Shown here piece after piece: positions 10,177 through 20,018 of a stretch of 64,000 nucleotides of DNA. The position numbers and the translations under genes were made by a program. Source of the DNA: Mangrovibrevibacter kandeliae (GTDB lineage Bacteria > Pseudomonadota > Alphaproteobacteria > Rhizobiales > Rhizobiaceae); assembly GCF_024519155.1 (NCBI RefSeq), contig NZ_JANIFJ010000003.1, positions 1 through 64,000 of the forward strand, written 5' to 3'. The notes under the pieces were generated by a model. The model saw nothing but the letters and a program-made list of their open reading frames with translations. It was not told where the DNA came from and did no database searches. Every line of letters begins with the position of its first letter. The first letter of the stretch is position 1.

Positions 10177-11520
10177 ATGGCATCGGCAGCGGAACAACTC
10201 GCCGCGAACCTCAACTTCTCCGCCTTCGGCAAGGCGGAGGATCTCAAGAAGCGCATCTGGTTCACGCTGGGTGCGCTTCTGGTCTACCGGCTCGGCACGT
10301 ACATCCCGATGCCGGGGATCAACCCGGAAGCTCTGGCGCAGGCGTTCCAGCAGCAGTCGACCGGTATTCTCGGCCTCTTCAACATGTTTTCGGGCGGCGC
10401 CGTCGGGCGCATGGCGATCTTCGCCCTCGGGATCATGCCCTACATCTCCGCCTCCATCATCATCCAGCTGATGACCTCGGTCATCCCGTCGCTGGAGCAG
10501 CTGAAGAAGGAAGGCGAGCAGGGCCGCCAGGTCATCAACCAGTACACTCGCTACGGCACGGTGCTTCTGGCGACCGTCCAGGCCTACGGCATCGCCGTCG
10601 GTCTGCAGTCCGCCACCAACATCGTCTCGAACCCCGGCTGGTTCTTCATCATCTCGGCGGTCATCACCCTCGTCGGCGGCACGATGTTCCTGATGTGGCT
10701 CGGCGAGCAGATCACCTCGCGCGGCATCGGCAACGGCATCTCGCTGATCATCTTCTCGGGCATCGTCGCCCGGCTGCCGACGGCGATCGCCAACCTCCTG
10801 GAGCTTGGCCGGACCGGCTCGCTGTCGACCACGATCATCCTGCTCGTCATCGTGATGGCGCTGGCCTGCATCGCCTTCATCGTGTTCTTCGAGCGCGCCC
10901 AGCGGCGGCTGCTGATCCAGTATCCGAAGCGCCAGGTCGGCAACCGGATGTTCCAGGGCGACACCTCGCACCTGCCGCTGAAGCTGAACACGTCCGGCGT
11001 CATTCCGCCGATCTTCGCCTCGTCGCTGCTGCTCCTGCCGGTGACCGTCGCGAACTTCGCCTCGACGGCCTCGCTGCCCGGCTGGGCGACTGCGGTCGTC
11101 GCCTCGCTTGGCCACGGCCAGCCGCTCTACATGATCCTCTACGCCGCGCTGATCGGCTTCTTCGCCTTCTTCTACACGGCGATCGTCTTCAACCCGAAGG
11201 ACACGGCCGACAATCTGAAGCGGCATGGCGGCTTCATCCCGGGCATCCGGCCGGGCGAGCGCACGGCCGAGTACATCGACCACGTGCTGACCCGCATCAC
11301 GGTCATCGGCGCGATCTACCTGATCATCATCTGTCTCCTACCCGAATTTCTCATTTCGGCCGCCGGCGTTCCGTTCTATCTCGGTGGGACGTCGCTGCTG
11401 ATCGTGGTGAGCGTGACGATGGATACCGTGGCGCAGGTGCAGGGACACCTTCTGGCGCATCAATACGAAGGGCTCGTCAAGAAGGCGAAGCTCCGAGGGG
11501 GGAAGCGGGGAGTGCGATGA
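10177..11520 (+). CDS. secY: Preprotein translocase subunit SecY
   Basis: The 447-residue inner-membrane protein is the channel subunit of SecYEG. About ten hydrophobic segments are visible. Family strings include [46 protein letters not shown] and [13 protein letters not shown]. The plug and cytosolic loop region [11 protein letters not shown]-like ([20 protein letters not shown]) is conserved. The stop overlaps the adk start by four bases. Confidence 0.98.
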   Translation: MASAAEQLAANLNFSAFGKAEDLKKRIWFTLGALLVYRLGTYIPMPGINPEALAQAFQQQSTGILGLFNMFSGGAVGRMAIFALGIMPYISASIIIQLMTSVIPSLEQLKKEGEQGRQVINQYTRYGTVLLATVQAYGIAVGLQSATNIVSNPGWFFIISAVITLVGGTMFLMWLGEQITSRGIGNGISLIIFSGIVARLPTAIANLLELGRTGSLSTTIILLVIVMALACIAFIVFFERAQRRLLIQYPKRQVGNRMFQGDTSHLPLKLNTSGVIPPIFASSLLLLPVTVANFASTASLPGWATAVVASLGHGQPLYMILYAALIGFFAFFYTAIVFNPKDTADNLKRHGGFIPGIRPGERTAEYIDHVLTRITVIGAIYLIIICLLPEFLISAAGVPFYLGGTSLLIVVSVTMDTVAQVQGHLLAHQYEGLVKKAKLRGGKRGVR

Positions 11521-12113
11521 GACTGATTTTGCTTGGACCGCCGGGCGCAGGGAAGGGCACCCAGGCCCAACGGATCATCCAGCGGTACGAAATTCCGCAG
11601 CTCTCGACCGGCGACATGCTGCGCGCCGCGGTGGCTGCGGGCACCGAGATCGGCAAGCGGGCGCAGGCCGTCATGGATGCCGGTCAGCTCGTGTCCGACG
11701 AGATCGTCGTCGGGATCGTCGCGGAGCGGATCGAGGAAGCCGATGCCAAGAGGGGCTTCGTGCTGGACGGCTTTCCGCGCACGCTGGCTCAAGCCGAGGC
11801 GCTCGACCGCATGCTCGACCAGAAGGGCCTTTCGATCGACTGCGTGATCGAGTTCAAGGTCGACGAGGAAGCGTTGGTCGGACGCATCGCGCGCCGGGCC
11901 GCCGAGACCGAAGCCGCCGGCCTGCCGGTGCGCAAGGACGACAATCCGGAAGTCTTCCGCAAGCGTCTGAAGGAGTTTCGCGACTCGACCGCGGCTGTGG
12001 CGCCGTTCTATCGCGAGCGCGGCCTTCTCCACGCGATCGACGGCATGCAGCCGGTCGACACGGTGACCCAAAGCATCACGCGCGTGCTCGACGAGGAGTG
12101 CGGGGTGGCTTGA
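11517..12113 (+). CDS. adk: Adenylate kinase (short-LID form)
   Basis: This enzyme interconverts ATP + AMP and 2 ADP in the cytosol. The 198-residue product has the P-loop [11 protein letters not shown] at residues 8-18, the NMP-binding [10 protein letters not shown], and FVLDGFPRT. The LID region is short and has no zinc-binding Cys, as in many alphaproteobacteria. ATG 11517 overlaps the secY stop, which supports co-translation. Confidence 0.97.
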   Translation: MRLILLGPPGAGKGTQAQRIIQRYEIPQLSTGDMLRAAVAAGTEIGKRAQAVMDAGQLVSDEIVVGIVAERIEEADAKRGFVLDGFPRTLAQAEALDRMLDQKGLSIDCVIEFKVDEEALVGRIARRAAETEAAGLPVRKDDNPEVFRKRLKEFRDSTAAVAPFYRERGLLHAIDGMQPVDTVTQSITRVLDEECGVA

Positions 12114-12144
12114 GGCCGCCCGGGCTTGCATCGATGTGCGGCGG

Positions 12145-12171
12145 TTGACTTTCCGCCGCCGAACCTATAGC
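12145..12171 (+). promoter_or_regulatory. Weak promoter-like pair in the adk-rpsM gap
   Basis: TTGACT at 12145-12150 and TATAGC at 12166-12171 resemble -35 and -10 boxes, but the spacer is only 15 bases. They lie in the 192-base gap between adk and rpsM, the longest gap in the second half of the cluster, where a separate alpha-operon promoter would be expected. The -35 box lies inside a small GGCGG/CCGCC inverted repeat. Confidence 0.3.
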
Positions 12172-12305
12172 TCCCGCCTATTCGCGAATCCTTGCGGTCG
12201 GCGGCGGGTGTCCATCGTGGTGCCTGGGCCGATCGTTTTGGCTTATGCGCTCCACACTCGACTTTGCTGGGGCGGCAGTAGCCCGGTTTTCTGAGGAGCA
12301 TCGAC

Positions 12306-12674
<369 letters not shown>

Positions 12675-12749
12675 TTCGAGTGCGCCTTCTGGGCGCGCTT
12701 CGGGTGGAGCCGCTGGCATTACGGCGGTGACGATATCAAGGAACAGAGA

Positions 12750-13139
12750 ATGGCCAAGGATGCACAGCGCGTTCGCCGTCGCGAGCGCAAGAACATCACG
12801 TCGGGCGTCGCCCATGTGAGCTCCTCCTTCAACAACACGCTGATCACCATCACCGACGCGCAGGGCAATGCGATTGCCTGGTCGTCGGCGGGTGCGCAGG
12901 GCTTCAAGGGGTCGCGCAAGTCGACGCCCTTCGCCGCGCAGATCGCGGCTGAGGATGCGGCGCGCAAGGCGCAGGAGCATGGCATGCGCACGCTCGAGGT
13001 CGAGGTGTCCGGACCGGGCTCCGGCCGCGAGTCCGCGCTGCGCGCGCTGCAGGCGGCCGGCTTCACCATCACCTCGATCCGCGACGTGACGCCGATCCCG
13101 CACAATGGCGTGCGGCCGCGCAAGAAGCGTCGCGTATGA
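12750..13139 (+). CDS. rpsK: 30S ribosomal protein S11
   Basis: The 129-residue product is S11, on the 30S platform. It contains [20 protein letters not shown] and [20 protein letters not shown], both diagnostic. It lies 75 bases after rpsM. Confidence 0.98.
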   Translation: MAKDAQRVRRRERKNITSGVAHVSSSFNNTLITITDAQGNAIAWSSAGAQGFKGSRKSTPFAAQIAAEDAARKAQEHGMRTLEVEVSGPGSGRESALRALQAAGFTITSIRDVTPIPHNGVRPRKKRRV

Positions 13140-13268
13140 CGTCGGTGCCGGCTGGCGTGGCGCGCTGATCGCAGCGCCCGCCGCCTTGGCCGGGTGGGCC
13201 CGAGCGGCCCCTCGATCAGACCTTTCGCCACGATTGGATGGTGGCGAGGAAACTGAAAGGCGAATGCC

Positions 13269-14297
13269 ATGATTGCAAGCAATTGGCAGAATCTGTCGAA
13301 GCCCAACCAGCTCGAGTTCAAGAGCGGCGGACGTGGCAAGGCCTCGCTCGTCGCCGAACCGCTGGAGCGCGGCTTCGGGCTGACGCTGGGCAACGCCCTG
13401 CGCCGGATCCTGCTGTCGTCGCTCCAGGGCGCGGCCGTGACGGCCGTCCAGATCGACGGCGTCCTGCACGAGTTCTCCTCGATCGCTGGGGTGCGCGAGG
13501 ACGTGACGGACATCATCCTGAACGTCAAGGAAATCGCCATCGGCATGCAGGGCGAGGGCCCCAAGCGGATGGTCCTGCGCAAGCAGGGCCCGGGTGTCGT
13601 CGTTGCCGGCGACATTCAGACGGTCGGTGACATCGAGATCCTGAACCCGGACCACGAGATCTGCACGCTCGACGAAGGTGCCGAGATCCGGATGGAGTTT
13701 ACCGTCAACACCGGCAAGGGCTACGTCCCGGCCGACCAGAACCGGGCCGAGGATGCGCCGATTGGCCTGATCCCGGTCGACTCGCTGTTCTCGCCGGTCA
13801 AGAAGGTGTCCTACAAGGTCGAGGCGACCCGCGAGGGGCAGGACCTGAACAAGGACAAGCTGACCATGCAGGTCGAGACCGACGGGTCGATCTCGGTGGA
13901 GGATGCGGTGGCCTACGCGGCACGGATCCTGCAGGATCAGCTCTCGGTCTTCGTGAACTTCGAGGAGCCGCAGCGCGAGAGCCGCGGTGGGGGCGTCGTC
14001 GGCGACGAGCAGATCGCCGAACTCGCCTTCAACCCGGCGCTGCTGAAGAAGGTCGACGAGCTCGAGCTGTCGGTCCGCTCGGCCAACTGCCTGAAGAACG
14101 ACAACATCGTCTATATCGGCGACCTCATCCAGAAGACGGAGGCAGAGATGCTCCGCACCCCGAACTTCGGTCGCAAGTCGCTGAACGAGATCAAGGAGGT
14201 GCTCGCCTCCATGGGTCTCCACCTCGGCATGGAAGTGCCGGCCTGGCCGCCCGAGAACATCGACGATCTCGCCAAGCGGTACGAGGATCAGTACTGA
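13269..14297 (+). CDS. rpoA: DNA-directed RNA polymerase subunit alpha
   Basis: The 342-residue product is RNA polymerase alpha. The N-terminal assembly domain has [20 protein letters not shown]. The C-terminal domain, at about residues 255-325, has the helix-hairpin core [20 protein letters not shown] and [14 protein letters not shown] that binds UP elements and activators. The 129-base gap before it shows no other gene. Confidence 0.98.
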   Translation: MIASNWQNLSKPNQLEFKSGGRGKASLVAEPLERGFGLTLGNALRRILLSSLQGAAVTAVQIDGVLHEFSSIAGVREDVTDIILNVKEIAIGMQGEGPKRMVLRKQGPGVVVAGDIQTVGDIEILNPDHEICTLDEGAEIRMEFTVNTGKGYVPADQNRAEDAPIGLIPVDSLFSPVKKVSYKVEATREGQDLNKDKLTMQVETDGSISVEDAVAYAARILQDQLSVFVNFEEPQRESRGGGVVGDEQIAELAFNPALLKKVDELELSVRSANCLKNDNIVYIGDLIQKTEAEMLRTPNFGRKSLNEIKEVLASMGLHLGMEVPAWPPENIDDLAKRYEDQY

Positions 14298-14311
14298 GAT
14301 CAGCTTCGGCG

Positions 14312-14340
14312 CGCGCGGGCGGGGCCCGCGCGTGCCGTTT
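14312..14340 (+). terminator. Strong hairpin between rpoA and rplQ
   Basis: CGCGCGGGC (14312-14320) pairs with GCCCGCGCG (14324-14332) around a GGG loop, then TGCCGTTTT follows. The T-run is short and offset by four bases, so it is a weak terminator at best. It may attenuate or process the transcript before rplQ. The 133-base gap holds no other recognisable feature. Confidence 0.4.
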
Positions 14341-14430
14341 TGAATACGGATCCGGCGCCACGACGAAGCAGCGCGACCGGAACCGCCGAAACCAGCGGCC
14401 GAGCCGCACGGGTCATTCCAGGAGAGCACA

Positions 14431-14856
14431 ATGCGTCACGGCAAACGCGGCCGGAAGTTCAACCGCACGCACGAGCACCGCAAGGCGATGTTCGCCAACA
14501 TGGCGGCCTCGCTGATCGAGCACGAGCAGATCGTCACCACCCTGCCGAAGGCGAAGGATCTGCGTCCGATCGTCGAGAAGCTGGTGACGCTCGGCAAGCG
14601 CGGCGACCTGCATGCCCGGCGCATCGCGATCTCGCGCATCCGCGACGAGGACGTCGTGCGCAAGCTGTTTGACACGATTGCCAGCCGCTATGCGGAGCGC
14701 AACGGTGGCTACACGCGCGTCCTGAAGGCGGGCTTCCGCCGCGGCGACAACGCGCCGCTGGCCGTGATCGAGTTCGTCGACCGTGATCCCGACGCCCGCG
14801 GCGCCGCCGATCGCGCCCGCCTCGAGGCCGAAGCGAGCGCCGAGGAAGCGGCGTAA
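14431..14856 (+). CDS. rplQ: 50S ribosomal protein L17
   Basis: The 141-residue product is L17, with [20 protein letters not shown] and [20 protein letters not shown]. An Ala/Glu/Arg-rich tail of ~20 residues extends past the E. coli end. It is the last gene of the ribosomal cluster and is followed by a clear terminator. Confidence 0.98.
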   Translation: MRHGKRGRKFNRTHEHRKAMFANMAASLIEHEQIVTTLPKAKDLRPIVEKLVTLGKRGDLHARRIAISRIRDEDVVRKLFDTIASRYAERNGGYTRVLKAGFRRGDNAPLAVIEFVDRDPDARGAADRARLEAEASAEEAA

Positions 14857-14884
14857 GCCACTTCAGGTGACACGGACGTATGGA

Positions 14885-14905
14885 GGGGCCTTCGGGCCCC
14901 TTTTT
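14885..14905 (+). terminator. Intrinsic terminator of the ribosomal cluster
   Basis: GGGGCC (14885-14890), TTCG loop, GGCCCC (14895-14900), then TTTTT (14901-14905). It begins 29 bases after the rplQ stop, has a canonical tetraloop stem and T-run, and ends the co-directional cluster. Confidence 0.92.
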
Positions 14906-15002
14906 CGTTGATGCCGGCGGCTTGCCGCGAGATGCCGCAGAACGTTGTCAGTGGCGCCAGGGATCCAGTAGAGCCGTAAGGTGAGACGGAGAGGAAGAGT
15001 CC

Positions 15003-16025
15003 GTGGAAACCGCTGACGATCGGGTGCTCCTCACGGGCATTTCCGGCTTTCTCGCCCGGCACATTGCGGTCCGCCTGCTGGAGGCGGGCTGGCATGTGCG
15101 CGGGAGCGTGCGATCGCCTGAGATGGCGGAGGCCGTCAGGGCCACGCTGCGGGACCGCGGCTTGCCCGTGGATCGGCTGGAGTTCTCCCATGCCGATCTC
15201 GGCGAGGACGCCGGGTGGGATGCCGCCGCCGCGAAATGCCGATATGTGATTCACACCGCCACGGCGTTTCCACTGCGCCAGCCGCGCGACAGGTTCGGCC
15301 TCGTGCCGATCGCGCGTGGCGGTACGCTCCGCGTCGTAGAGGCGGCCAAGCGGGCAGGGGTGGCGCGCATGGTCCTGACCTCGTCGGTGGCGGCGATCGG
15401 CTACGGCCACGGCTCCGCCCGGGCGGAGCTGACGGAAGCCGACTGGTCAAACGTCGACAGTCCGTCGATCAGCCCCTATGCAGTGTCCAAGACGCTCGCG
15501 GAGAAGGCTGCGTGGGAGGCCGTCGCCGGGTCCGACCTGCAACTCACTGCCATCAATCCCGCAGTGATCTTCGGGCCGCTGCTCGATCCTCGCATCGGCA
15601 CGTCCGCCCGAATCATTCGAATGATGCTGTCGGGACACGTGCCGGCGGTCCCGAACGTCGCCTTCGGCATCGTCGATGTTCGCGACGTTGCGGCGGCACA
15701 CGTCGCTGCGCTGACCGCGCCCGATGTGGCGGGTCGGCGGTTCATCCTCAATGCCGGCACGCGATCGATGGCAGAGATCGCGCACGGGCTACGCCATGCG
15801 TTCCCGAAATTTTCGAGCCGCCTGCCGCGCTGGACGCTGCCCGACTGGACGGTGCGGGCGGCGGCGCTCGTCGTTCCCTCGGCCCGTCATCTGCTGCCCG
15901 AACTCGGTCGCGGAACGACGACGCGGGCGAGCCGGCACGTGGAAGTCCTCAATCTCGAGTTGCGCTCGCCGGAAGATGCCGCAGAAGCGACCGCCGCTGA
16001 TCTTCTGCGTCTCGGGCTCGTCTGA
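15003..16025 (+). CDS. NAD(P)-dependent extended SDR reductase/epimerase
   Basis: The 340-residue protein is an extended short-chain dehydrogenase of the dihydroflavonol-reductase-like group. The Rossmann motif TGISGFLARH lies at 11-20. The active-site YxxxK is Y159/K163 (YAVSK), with an upstream TSSVAA Ser. HTATAFP fits the nucleotide-binding beta strand. The start is GTG 15003, preceded by GGAGAGGAAGAG. It stands alone between two terminator-flanked units. The substrate cannot be told from sequence. Confidence 0.85.
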   Translation: METADDRVLLTGISGFLARHIAVRLLEAGWHVRGSVRSPEMAEAVRATLRDRGLPVDRLEFSHADLGEDAGWDAAAAKCRYVIHTATAFPLRQPRDRFGLVPIARGGTLRVVEAAKRAGVARMVLTSSVAAIGYGHGSARAELTEADWSNVDSPSISPYAVSKTLAEKAAWEAVAGSDLQLTAINPAVIFGPLLDPRIGTSARIIRMMLSGHVPAVPNVAFGIVDVRDVAAAHVAALTAPDVAGRRFILNAGTRSMAEIAHGLRHAFPKFSSRLPRWTLPDWTVRAAALVVPSARHLLPELGRGTTTRASRHVEVLNLELRSPEDAAEATAADLLRLGLV

Positions 16026-16318
16026 CCGGACACCTGCCCGCATCGAACCCCCGACGCTGATGCAGACCTGCAACAGTGGCAACGACAAATCACCCTGCCG
16101 CTATCCCCTTTAAATCTCGGCGCAATGATCTTGTGATGCAGTACGGCTGTTGCAGCAATGCCATTGCCGGGATCGGCCGTCACGTGCGAAGCGAGCGGCC
16201 GCTTGACCAGGCGGAAAACAGTTCGCCTTGGCCCGCAACCTTTCCGGCTCCATGGCATTTGTATGGCGAAGACGGGACGAGCGGCACACGCAGATGCTGC
16301 GAAATTTACGTGGATTAA

Positions 16319-16495
16319 ATGAACATCATGAATGATCAGGCTACCCCACTCACGCAGAGCCAGTTCTCCATGCGCCGTACCGTCTTGACCCTCCTTGGAG
16401 CCGTCGCCGCGTTCGCAGTCCTCACCGCGAGCTACGCGACCGCCGACCTCCCGCAGACCGCGTCCGAGATCAGTGCCAGCGCCGCTGCGCGCTAA
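16319..16495 (+). CDS. Small secreted or membrane peptide (58 residues)
   Basis: A 58-codon frame starts at ATG 16319. Alternative in-frame ATGs are at 16328 and 16370. From the third Met the peptide reads MRRTVLTLLGAVAAFAVLTA, a good signal-peptide or membrane segment, then a short Ala/Ser-rich tail ending SASAAAR. No clear Shine-Dalgarno was found for the first start. A strong intrinsic terminator follows 30 bases after the stop, which supports a short dedicated transcript. No family is recognised. The preceding 293 bases (16026-16318) hold no convincing gene and probably contain its promoter. Confidence 0.55.
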   Translation: MNIMNDQATPLTQSQFSMRRTVLTLLGAVAAFAVLTASYATADLPQTASEISASAAAR

Positions 16496-16525
16496 CGTCG
16501 GCACGCTCCCATGAAACTTCGGAAA

Positions 16526-16548
16526 GGGGTCGGTGACGGCCCCTTTTT
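16526..16548 (+). terminator. Intrinsic terminator after the small peptide gene
   Basis: GGGGTCG (16526-16532) pairs with CGGCCCC (16537-16543), with one T-G pair, around a GTGA tetraloop. TTTTT follows at 16544-16548. It separates the small peptide gene from the DegP/DegQ gene. Confidence 0.85.
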
Positions 16549-16611
16549 CGTTGCAGTCTCCTGCGATATCGCGGCCACTCGATTGGACGTCAGCTGCGCA
16601 GGAAATCGCCG

Positions 16612-18138
16612 ATGCAAGTACCCCGTCTCGTGGCCGCCGGGGCGGCTATCTGTCTGATCGCCGGCGGCGCGCTGGCCGCATCGATGGGATCGGACGGCAC
16701 ACCCGCAGCCCCGCGCGGCGGACACAGTCACATCGACGCCGCGGCGCCCGCGCTGCATCTCGCCCAGGCCGAACCGGCCTCGCCGCCCGTGCCCATTGCA
16801 CCGGCTGCGCCGAGCGGTCGGCAGGTGCCGCAGGGCAAGGCCCAGATCGACCTGTCCTTCGCGCCCCTGGTGAAGCAGACCGCGCCGGCGGTGGTGAACG
16901 TCTACGCCGCCCGCACGATTGCGACGCGCTCGCCGTTTGCGGGCGATCCCTTCTTCGAGCAGTTCTTCGGCGGGGGCGGCGTCCAGCAGCGCCCGCGCGT
17001 CGAGCGTGCCCTCGGTTCGGGCGTGATCGTCGATCCGAGCGGCCTGGTCGTCACCAACAACCACGTCGTCGCGGATGCGGACGAGGTGAAGGTCGCGCTC
17101 TCGGACGGGCGGGAATTCGACTGTGATGTGCTCCTGAAGGACGCCAAGGCGGATCTCGCCGTTCTGAAGCTCAAGGGCGGCGGGAAGTTTCCCGTCTTGC
17201 CCATTGCCGATTCCGATGCGCTCGAGATCGGCGATCTCGTCATCGCCATCGGCAATCCGTTCGGCATCGGCCAGACAGTGACGAGCGGCATCGTCTCGGC
17301 ACTCGCCCGCACGCATATCGGGACGGACGACTTCGGCTATTTCATCCAGACGGACGCGGCCATCAATCCCGGGAATTCCGGCGGGGCCCTGATCGGGATG
17401 CAAGGGCAACTCGTCGGCATCAACACCGCCATCTTCTCGCGCTCCGGCGGCTCGCTCGGCATCGGATTCGCCATTCCGTCGAACATGGTGCGGGCGTTCG
17501 TCGAGGCCGCCAAGAACGGGGGGCGCTTCGAGCGCGCCTATATCGGCGCCGGGTTCGCGCCGGTGACACCGGATATCGCCGAGGCGCTTGGCCTCGATCG
17601 GCCGACAGGCGCGCTGGTTCAGTCGGTGACCGACGGCGGCCCGGCCGACAAGGCGGGTCTTGCGGTGGGCGACGTCATCATGGCGATGGACGGGTTCGAG
17701 ATCACCGACCCCGACGCCCTCGGCTATCGCCTTGCGACCGGCGGGATCGGCCGAACGACCCATCTCGACGTGCTGGTCGACGGCCGCAAGCGCGACATCG
17801 CGCTGAAGCTTCTGGCCGCGCCGGAGGATCCGCCGCGCGACGTGCGCGACCTCAGCGGCCAGAATCCGTTCTCGGGCTGCACCGTCGCCAACCTGTCGCC
17901 GCGTGTCGCAGACGAGCTCGAGATGCCGCAGAACCAGACGGGCGTCGTGATCACCAAGGTCGAGCGCGGCTCGATCGCGGCGCGGCTCGGCTTCCAGCCG
18001 AAGGACATCGTCACCCAGGTGAACCGGGAGCCGATCGATTCGACGGCCGCTCTGGAGAAGGTGCTCGACCGAGGAGCGCGAGGCTGGCGGTTCGAGATCG
18101 ACCGCGGCGGCCGCCGATTGACCCAGGTGGTGCGCTGA
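16612..18138 (+). CDS. Periplasmic serine protease of the DegP/DegQ (Do) family
   Basis: The 508-residue protein is a HtrA-type trypsin-like protease with two PDZ domains, acting in periplasmic protein quality control. An N-terminal signal sequence (about residues 1-23) precedes an Ala/Pro-rich linker. The catalytic triad is His151 (TNNHVV), Asp181 (KADLAVLK) and Ser256 (NPGNSGGAL). PDZ1 spans roughly 305-395, with GGPADKAGLAVGDVI. PDZ2 spans 415-505, with GSIAARLGFQPKDIV. AGGAAA lies seven bases before the ATG. Family paralogs DegP, DegQ and DegS cannot be separated with confidence, though two PDZ domains exclude DegS. Confidence 0.93.
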   Translation: MQVPRLVAAGAAICLIAGGALAASMGSDGTPAAPRGGHSHIDAAAPALHLAQAEPASPPVPIAPAAPSGRQVPQGKAQIDLSFAPLVKQTAPAVVNVYAARTIATRSPFAGDPFFEQFFGGGGVQQRPRVERALGSGVIVDPSGLVVTNNHVVADADEVKVALSDGREFDCDVLLKDAKADLAVLKLKGGGKFPVLPIADSDALEIGDLVIAIGNPFGIGQTVTSGIVSALARTHIGTDDFGYFIQTDAAINPGNSGGALIGMQGQLVGINTAIFSRSGGSLGIGFAIPSNMVRAFVEAAKNGGRFERAYIGAGFAPVTPDIAEALGLDRPTGALVQSVTDGGPADKAGLAVGDVIMAMDGFEITDPDALGYRLATGGIGRTTHLDVLVDGRKRDIALKLLAAPEDPPRDVRDLSGQNPFSGCTVANLSPRVADELEMPQNQTGVVITKVERGSIAARLGFQPKDIVTQVNREPIDSTAALEKVLDRGARGWRFEIDRGGRRLTQVVR

Positions 18139-18226
18139 GGACGCCTGGCCTTTCTGCGGCGGCGCTGGACCGGTAGGATCGGCGTCGTTTCGGGAGGCGA
18201 GCGCCACCCGCCGTGGAGTCGCATCG

Positions 18227-19591
18227 ATGTCCGATCTGTTCGCCGGCCTGCCGCAGGAGCGGGAGGCGCCCCGCCGCACCCCCGAGCCGGAGCGGCCGCA
18301 GCCGGCGCGTCCACTGGCTGACCGGCTCCGGCCGGTCACGCTCGCCGAGGTGGTCGGGCAGGAGCATCTGACCGGGCCGGACGGCGTCCTGTCGCGGATG
18401 GTGGCCTCCGGGAGCCTCGGCTCGATGATCTTCTGGGGTCCGCCCGGCACCGGGAAGACGACGGTCGCGCGCCTCCTTGCATCGCAGGTCGATCTCGCCT
18501 TCGAGCAGATCTCTGCCATCTTTTCCGGCGTCGCCGACCTCAAGAAGGTTTTCGAGGCGGCCCGGTTGCGTCGACAGAACGGCCGCCAGACGCTGCTCTT
18601 CGTCGACGAGATCCACCGCTTCAACCGCGCGCAGCAGGACAGTTTCCTGCCGGTGATGGAGGACGGCACGGTGGTGCTCGTCGGCGCCACCACCGAGAAC
18701 CCGTCCTTCGAGCTGAACGCCGCGCTTCTGTCGCGCGCGCGGGTCCTGACCTTCCGGCCGCATGACGCGGTGAGCCTCGCCGGGCTTCTCGACCGTGCCG
18801 AAGCGGCCGAGGCGCGGCCGCTGCCCCTGGACGAGGAGGCCCGCGCCGTCCTTCTGCGCATGGCCGACGGCGACGGGCGGGCGATCCTGACGCTCGCCGA
18901 GGAGGTCTGGCGGGCGGCCAAGCCCCGCGAGACCTTCGATGCTGCCCGCCTGCAGGAGATCGTGCAGCGGCGTGCACCGGTCTACGACAAGGGTCAGGAC
19001 GGGCACTACAACCTGATCTCGGCGCTGCACAAGGCGGTGCGGGGCTCGGACCCGGATGCCGCGCTCTACTGGCTCTGTCGCATGTTCGACGCCGGCGAGA
19101 GCCCGCTCTTCCTCGGCCGCCGCCTCGTTCGCATGGCCTCCGAGGACATCGGGCTCGCCGACCCGCAGGCGCTGGTCGTCGCCAACGCGGCCAAGGACGC
19201 CTACGACTTCCTCGGCTCGCCTGAAGGGGAACTGGCGCTGGCGGAGGCGGCCGTCTATCTCGCCACCGCGCCGAAGTCGAACGCTGTCTATACCGCCTAC
19301 AAGGCGGCGATGCGGGCGGCCCGAGAGCACGGCTCGCTGCTGCCGCCCAAGCACATCCTCAACGCGCCGACCGGACTGATGCGCGACGAGGGCTATGGCG
19401 CGGGCTATGCCTACGACCACGATGCGCCGGACGCCTTTTCCGGACAGGACTATTTCCCCGATGCGATGGGCCGGCAGAGCTTCTACCGCCCGGTCGATCG
19501 CGGCGCGGAAAGCGCGATCGGCGAACGGATGCGCCGCTGGGCGCGGTTGCGCGCCGAGCGGGGATCGGCGACACCCGGCCGGTCCGGGTAG
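18227..19591 (+). CDS. rarA: Replication-associated recombination protein A (RarA/MgsA)
   Basis: The 454-residue AAA+ ATPase is related to clamp loaders and acts at stalled replication forks. The Walker A box GPPGTGKTT is at 71-79 and Walker B LLFVDEIH at 123-130. Family strings ATTENPSFELN and KAVRGSDPDAALYWLCRM are clear. The N-terminal SDLFAG resembles the start of other rhizobial RarA proteins. crcB follows after 15 bases, so the two are likely co-transcribed. Confidence 0.93.
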   Translation: MSDLFAGLPQEREAPRRTPEPERPQPARPLADRLRPVTLAEVVGQEHLTGPDGVLSRMVASGSLGSMIFWGPPGTGKTTVARLLASQVDLAFEQISAIFSGVADLKKVFEAARLRRQNGRQTLLFVDEIHRFNRAQQDSFLPVMEDGTVVLVGATTENPSFELNAALLSRARVLTFRPHDAVSLAGLLDRAEAAEARPLPLDEEARAVLLRMADGDGRAILTLAEEVWRAAKPRETFDAARLQEIVQRRAPVYDKGQDGHYNLISALHKAVRGSDPDAALYWLCRMFDAGESPLFLGRRLVRMASEDIGLADPQALVVANAAKDAYDFLGSPEGELALAEAAVYLATAPKSNAVYTAYKAAMRAAREHGSLLPPKHILNAPTGLMRDEGYGAGYAYDHDAPDAFSGQDYFPDAMGRQSFYRPVDRGAESAIGERMRRWARLRAERGSATPGRSG

Positions 19592-19606
19592 AGCCTGTAG
19601 CGTCTC

Positions 19607-19984
19607 ATGAGCAACATTCTTCTCGTCGCCGTCGGCGGCGCCCTCGGCGCGGTGTCGCGTCATCTCGTCGGTCTCGCCACGCTGCGCGCCTTCGGCCCCA
19701 GTTTTCCTGCCGGAACGATGGTCGTGAACCTCGTGGGCGCCTTCGTCATGGGCGTCTTCATCGAAGTCCTTGCGCGCCGCTGGGGCGCCTCGACGGAGCT
19801 GAAGCTGCTGATCGCGACCGGCTTCCTTGGCGGCTTCACCACCTTCTCGAGCTTCGCGCTGGATGCGGCGGTGCTGTGGGAGCGCGGCGACGGCCTGCTC
19901 GCCGCACTCTACGTCATCGGCACCGTGGCGATCGGCATCGCGGCGCTCTTCGCCGGGCTGGGGCTCGCGCGCCACTTCGCCTGA
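19607..19984 (+). CDS. crcB: Fluoride exporter CrcB (Fluc channel)
   Basis: The 125-residue inner-membrane protein has four hydrophobic segments and the family string TGFLGGFTTFSSFALD. Early GGALGAVSRH and the TMVVNLVGAFVMG helix are also conserved. Fluc proteins export fluoride as dual-topology dimers. There is no fluoride riboswitch in the 15-base gap upstream, so expression probably follows rarA. Confidence 0.94.
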   Translation: MSNILLVAVGGALGAVSRHLVGLATLRAFGPSFPAGTMVVNLVGAFVMGVFIEVLARRWGASTELKLLIATGFLGGFTTFSSFALDAAVLWERGDGLLAALYVIGTVAIGIAALFAGLGLARHFA

Positions 19985-20018
19985 TGCTATCTCCCGCCGC
20001 AACGGCAAGGCGAGAGCG

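Noticed and set aside
11517-12113. A deletion in adk because the LID is short
   Set aside because: Short-LID adenylate kinases are normal in this bacterial class and all catalytic motifs are present.
16076-16318. An 80-codon frame in the SDR-small peptide gap
   Set aside because: No ribosome site, no hydrophobic or conserved pattern, and biased composition. The gap more likely holds a promoter.
16492-18921. An 809-codon minus-strand frame opposite the protease and rarA genes
   Set aside because: Its product is Arg/Ser/Ala-rich low-complexity sequence and spans two clear genes and a terminator on the other strand.
19592-19606. A fluoride riboswitch before crcB
   Set aside because: The gap is only 15 bases, too short for the aptamer.
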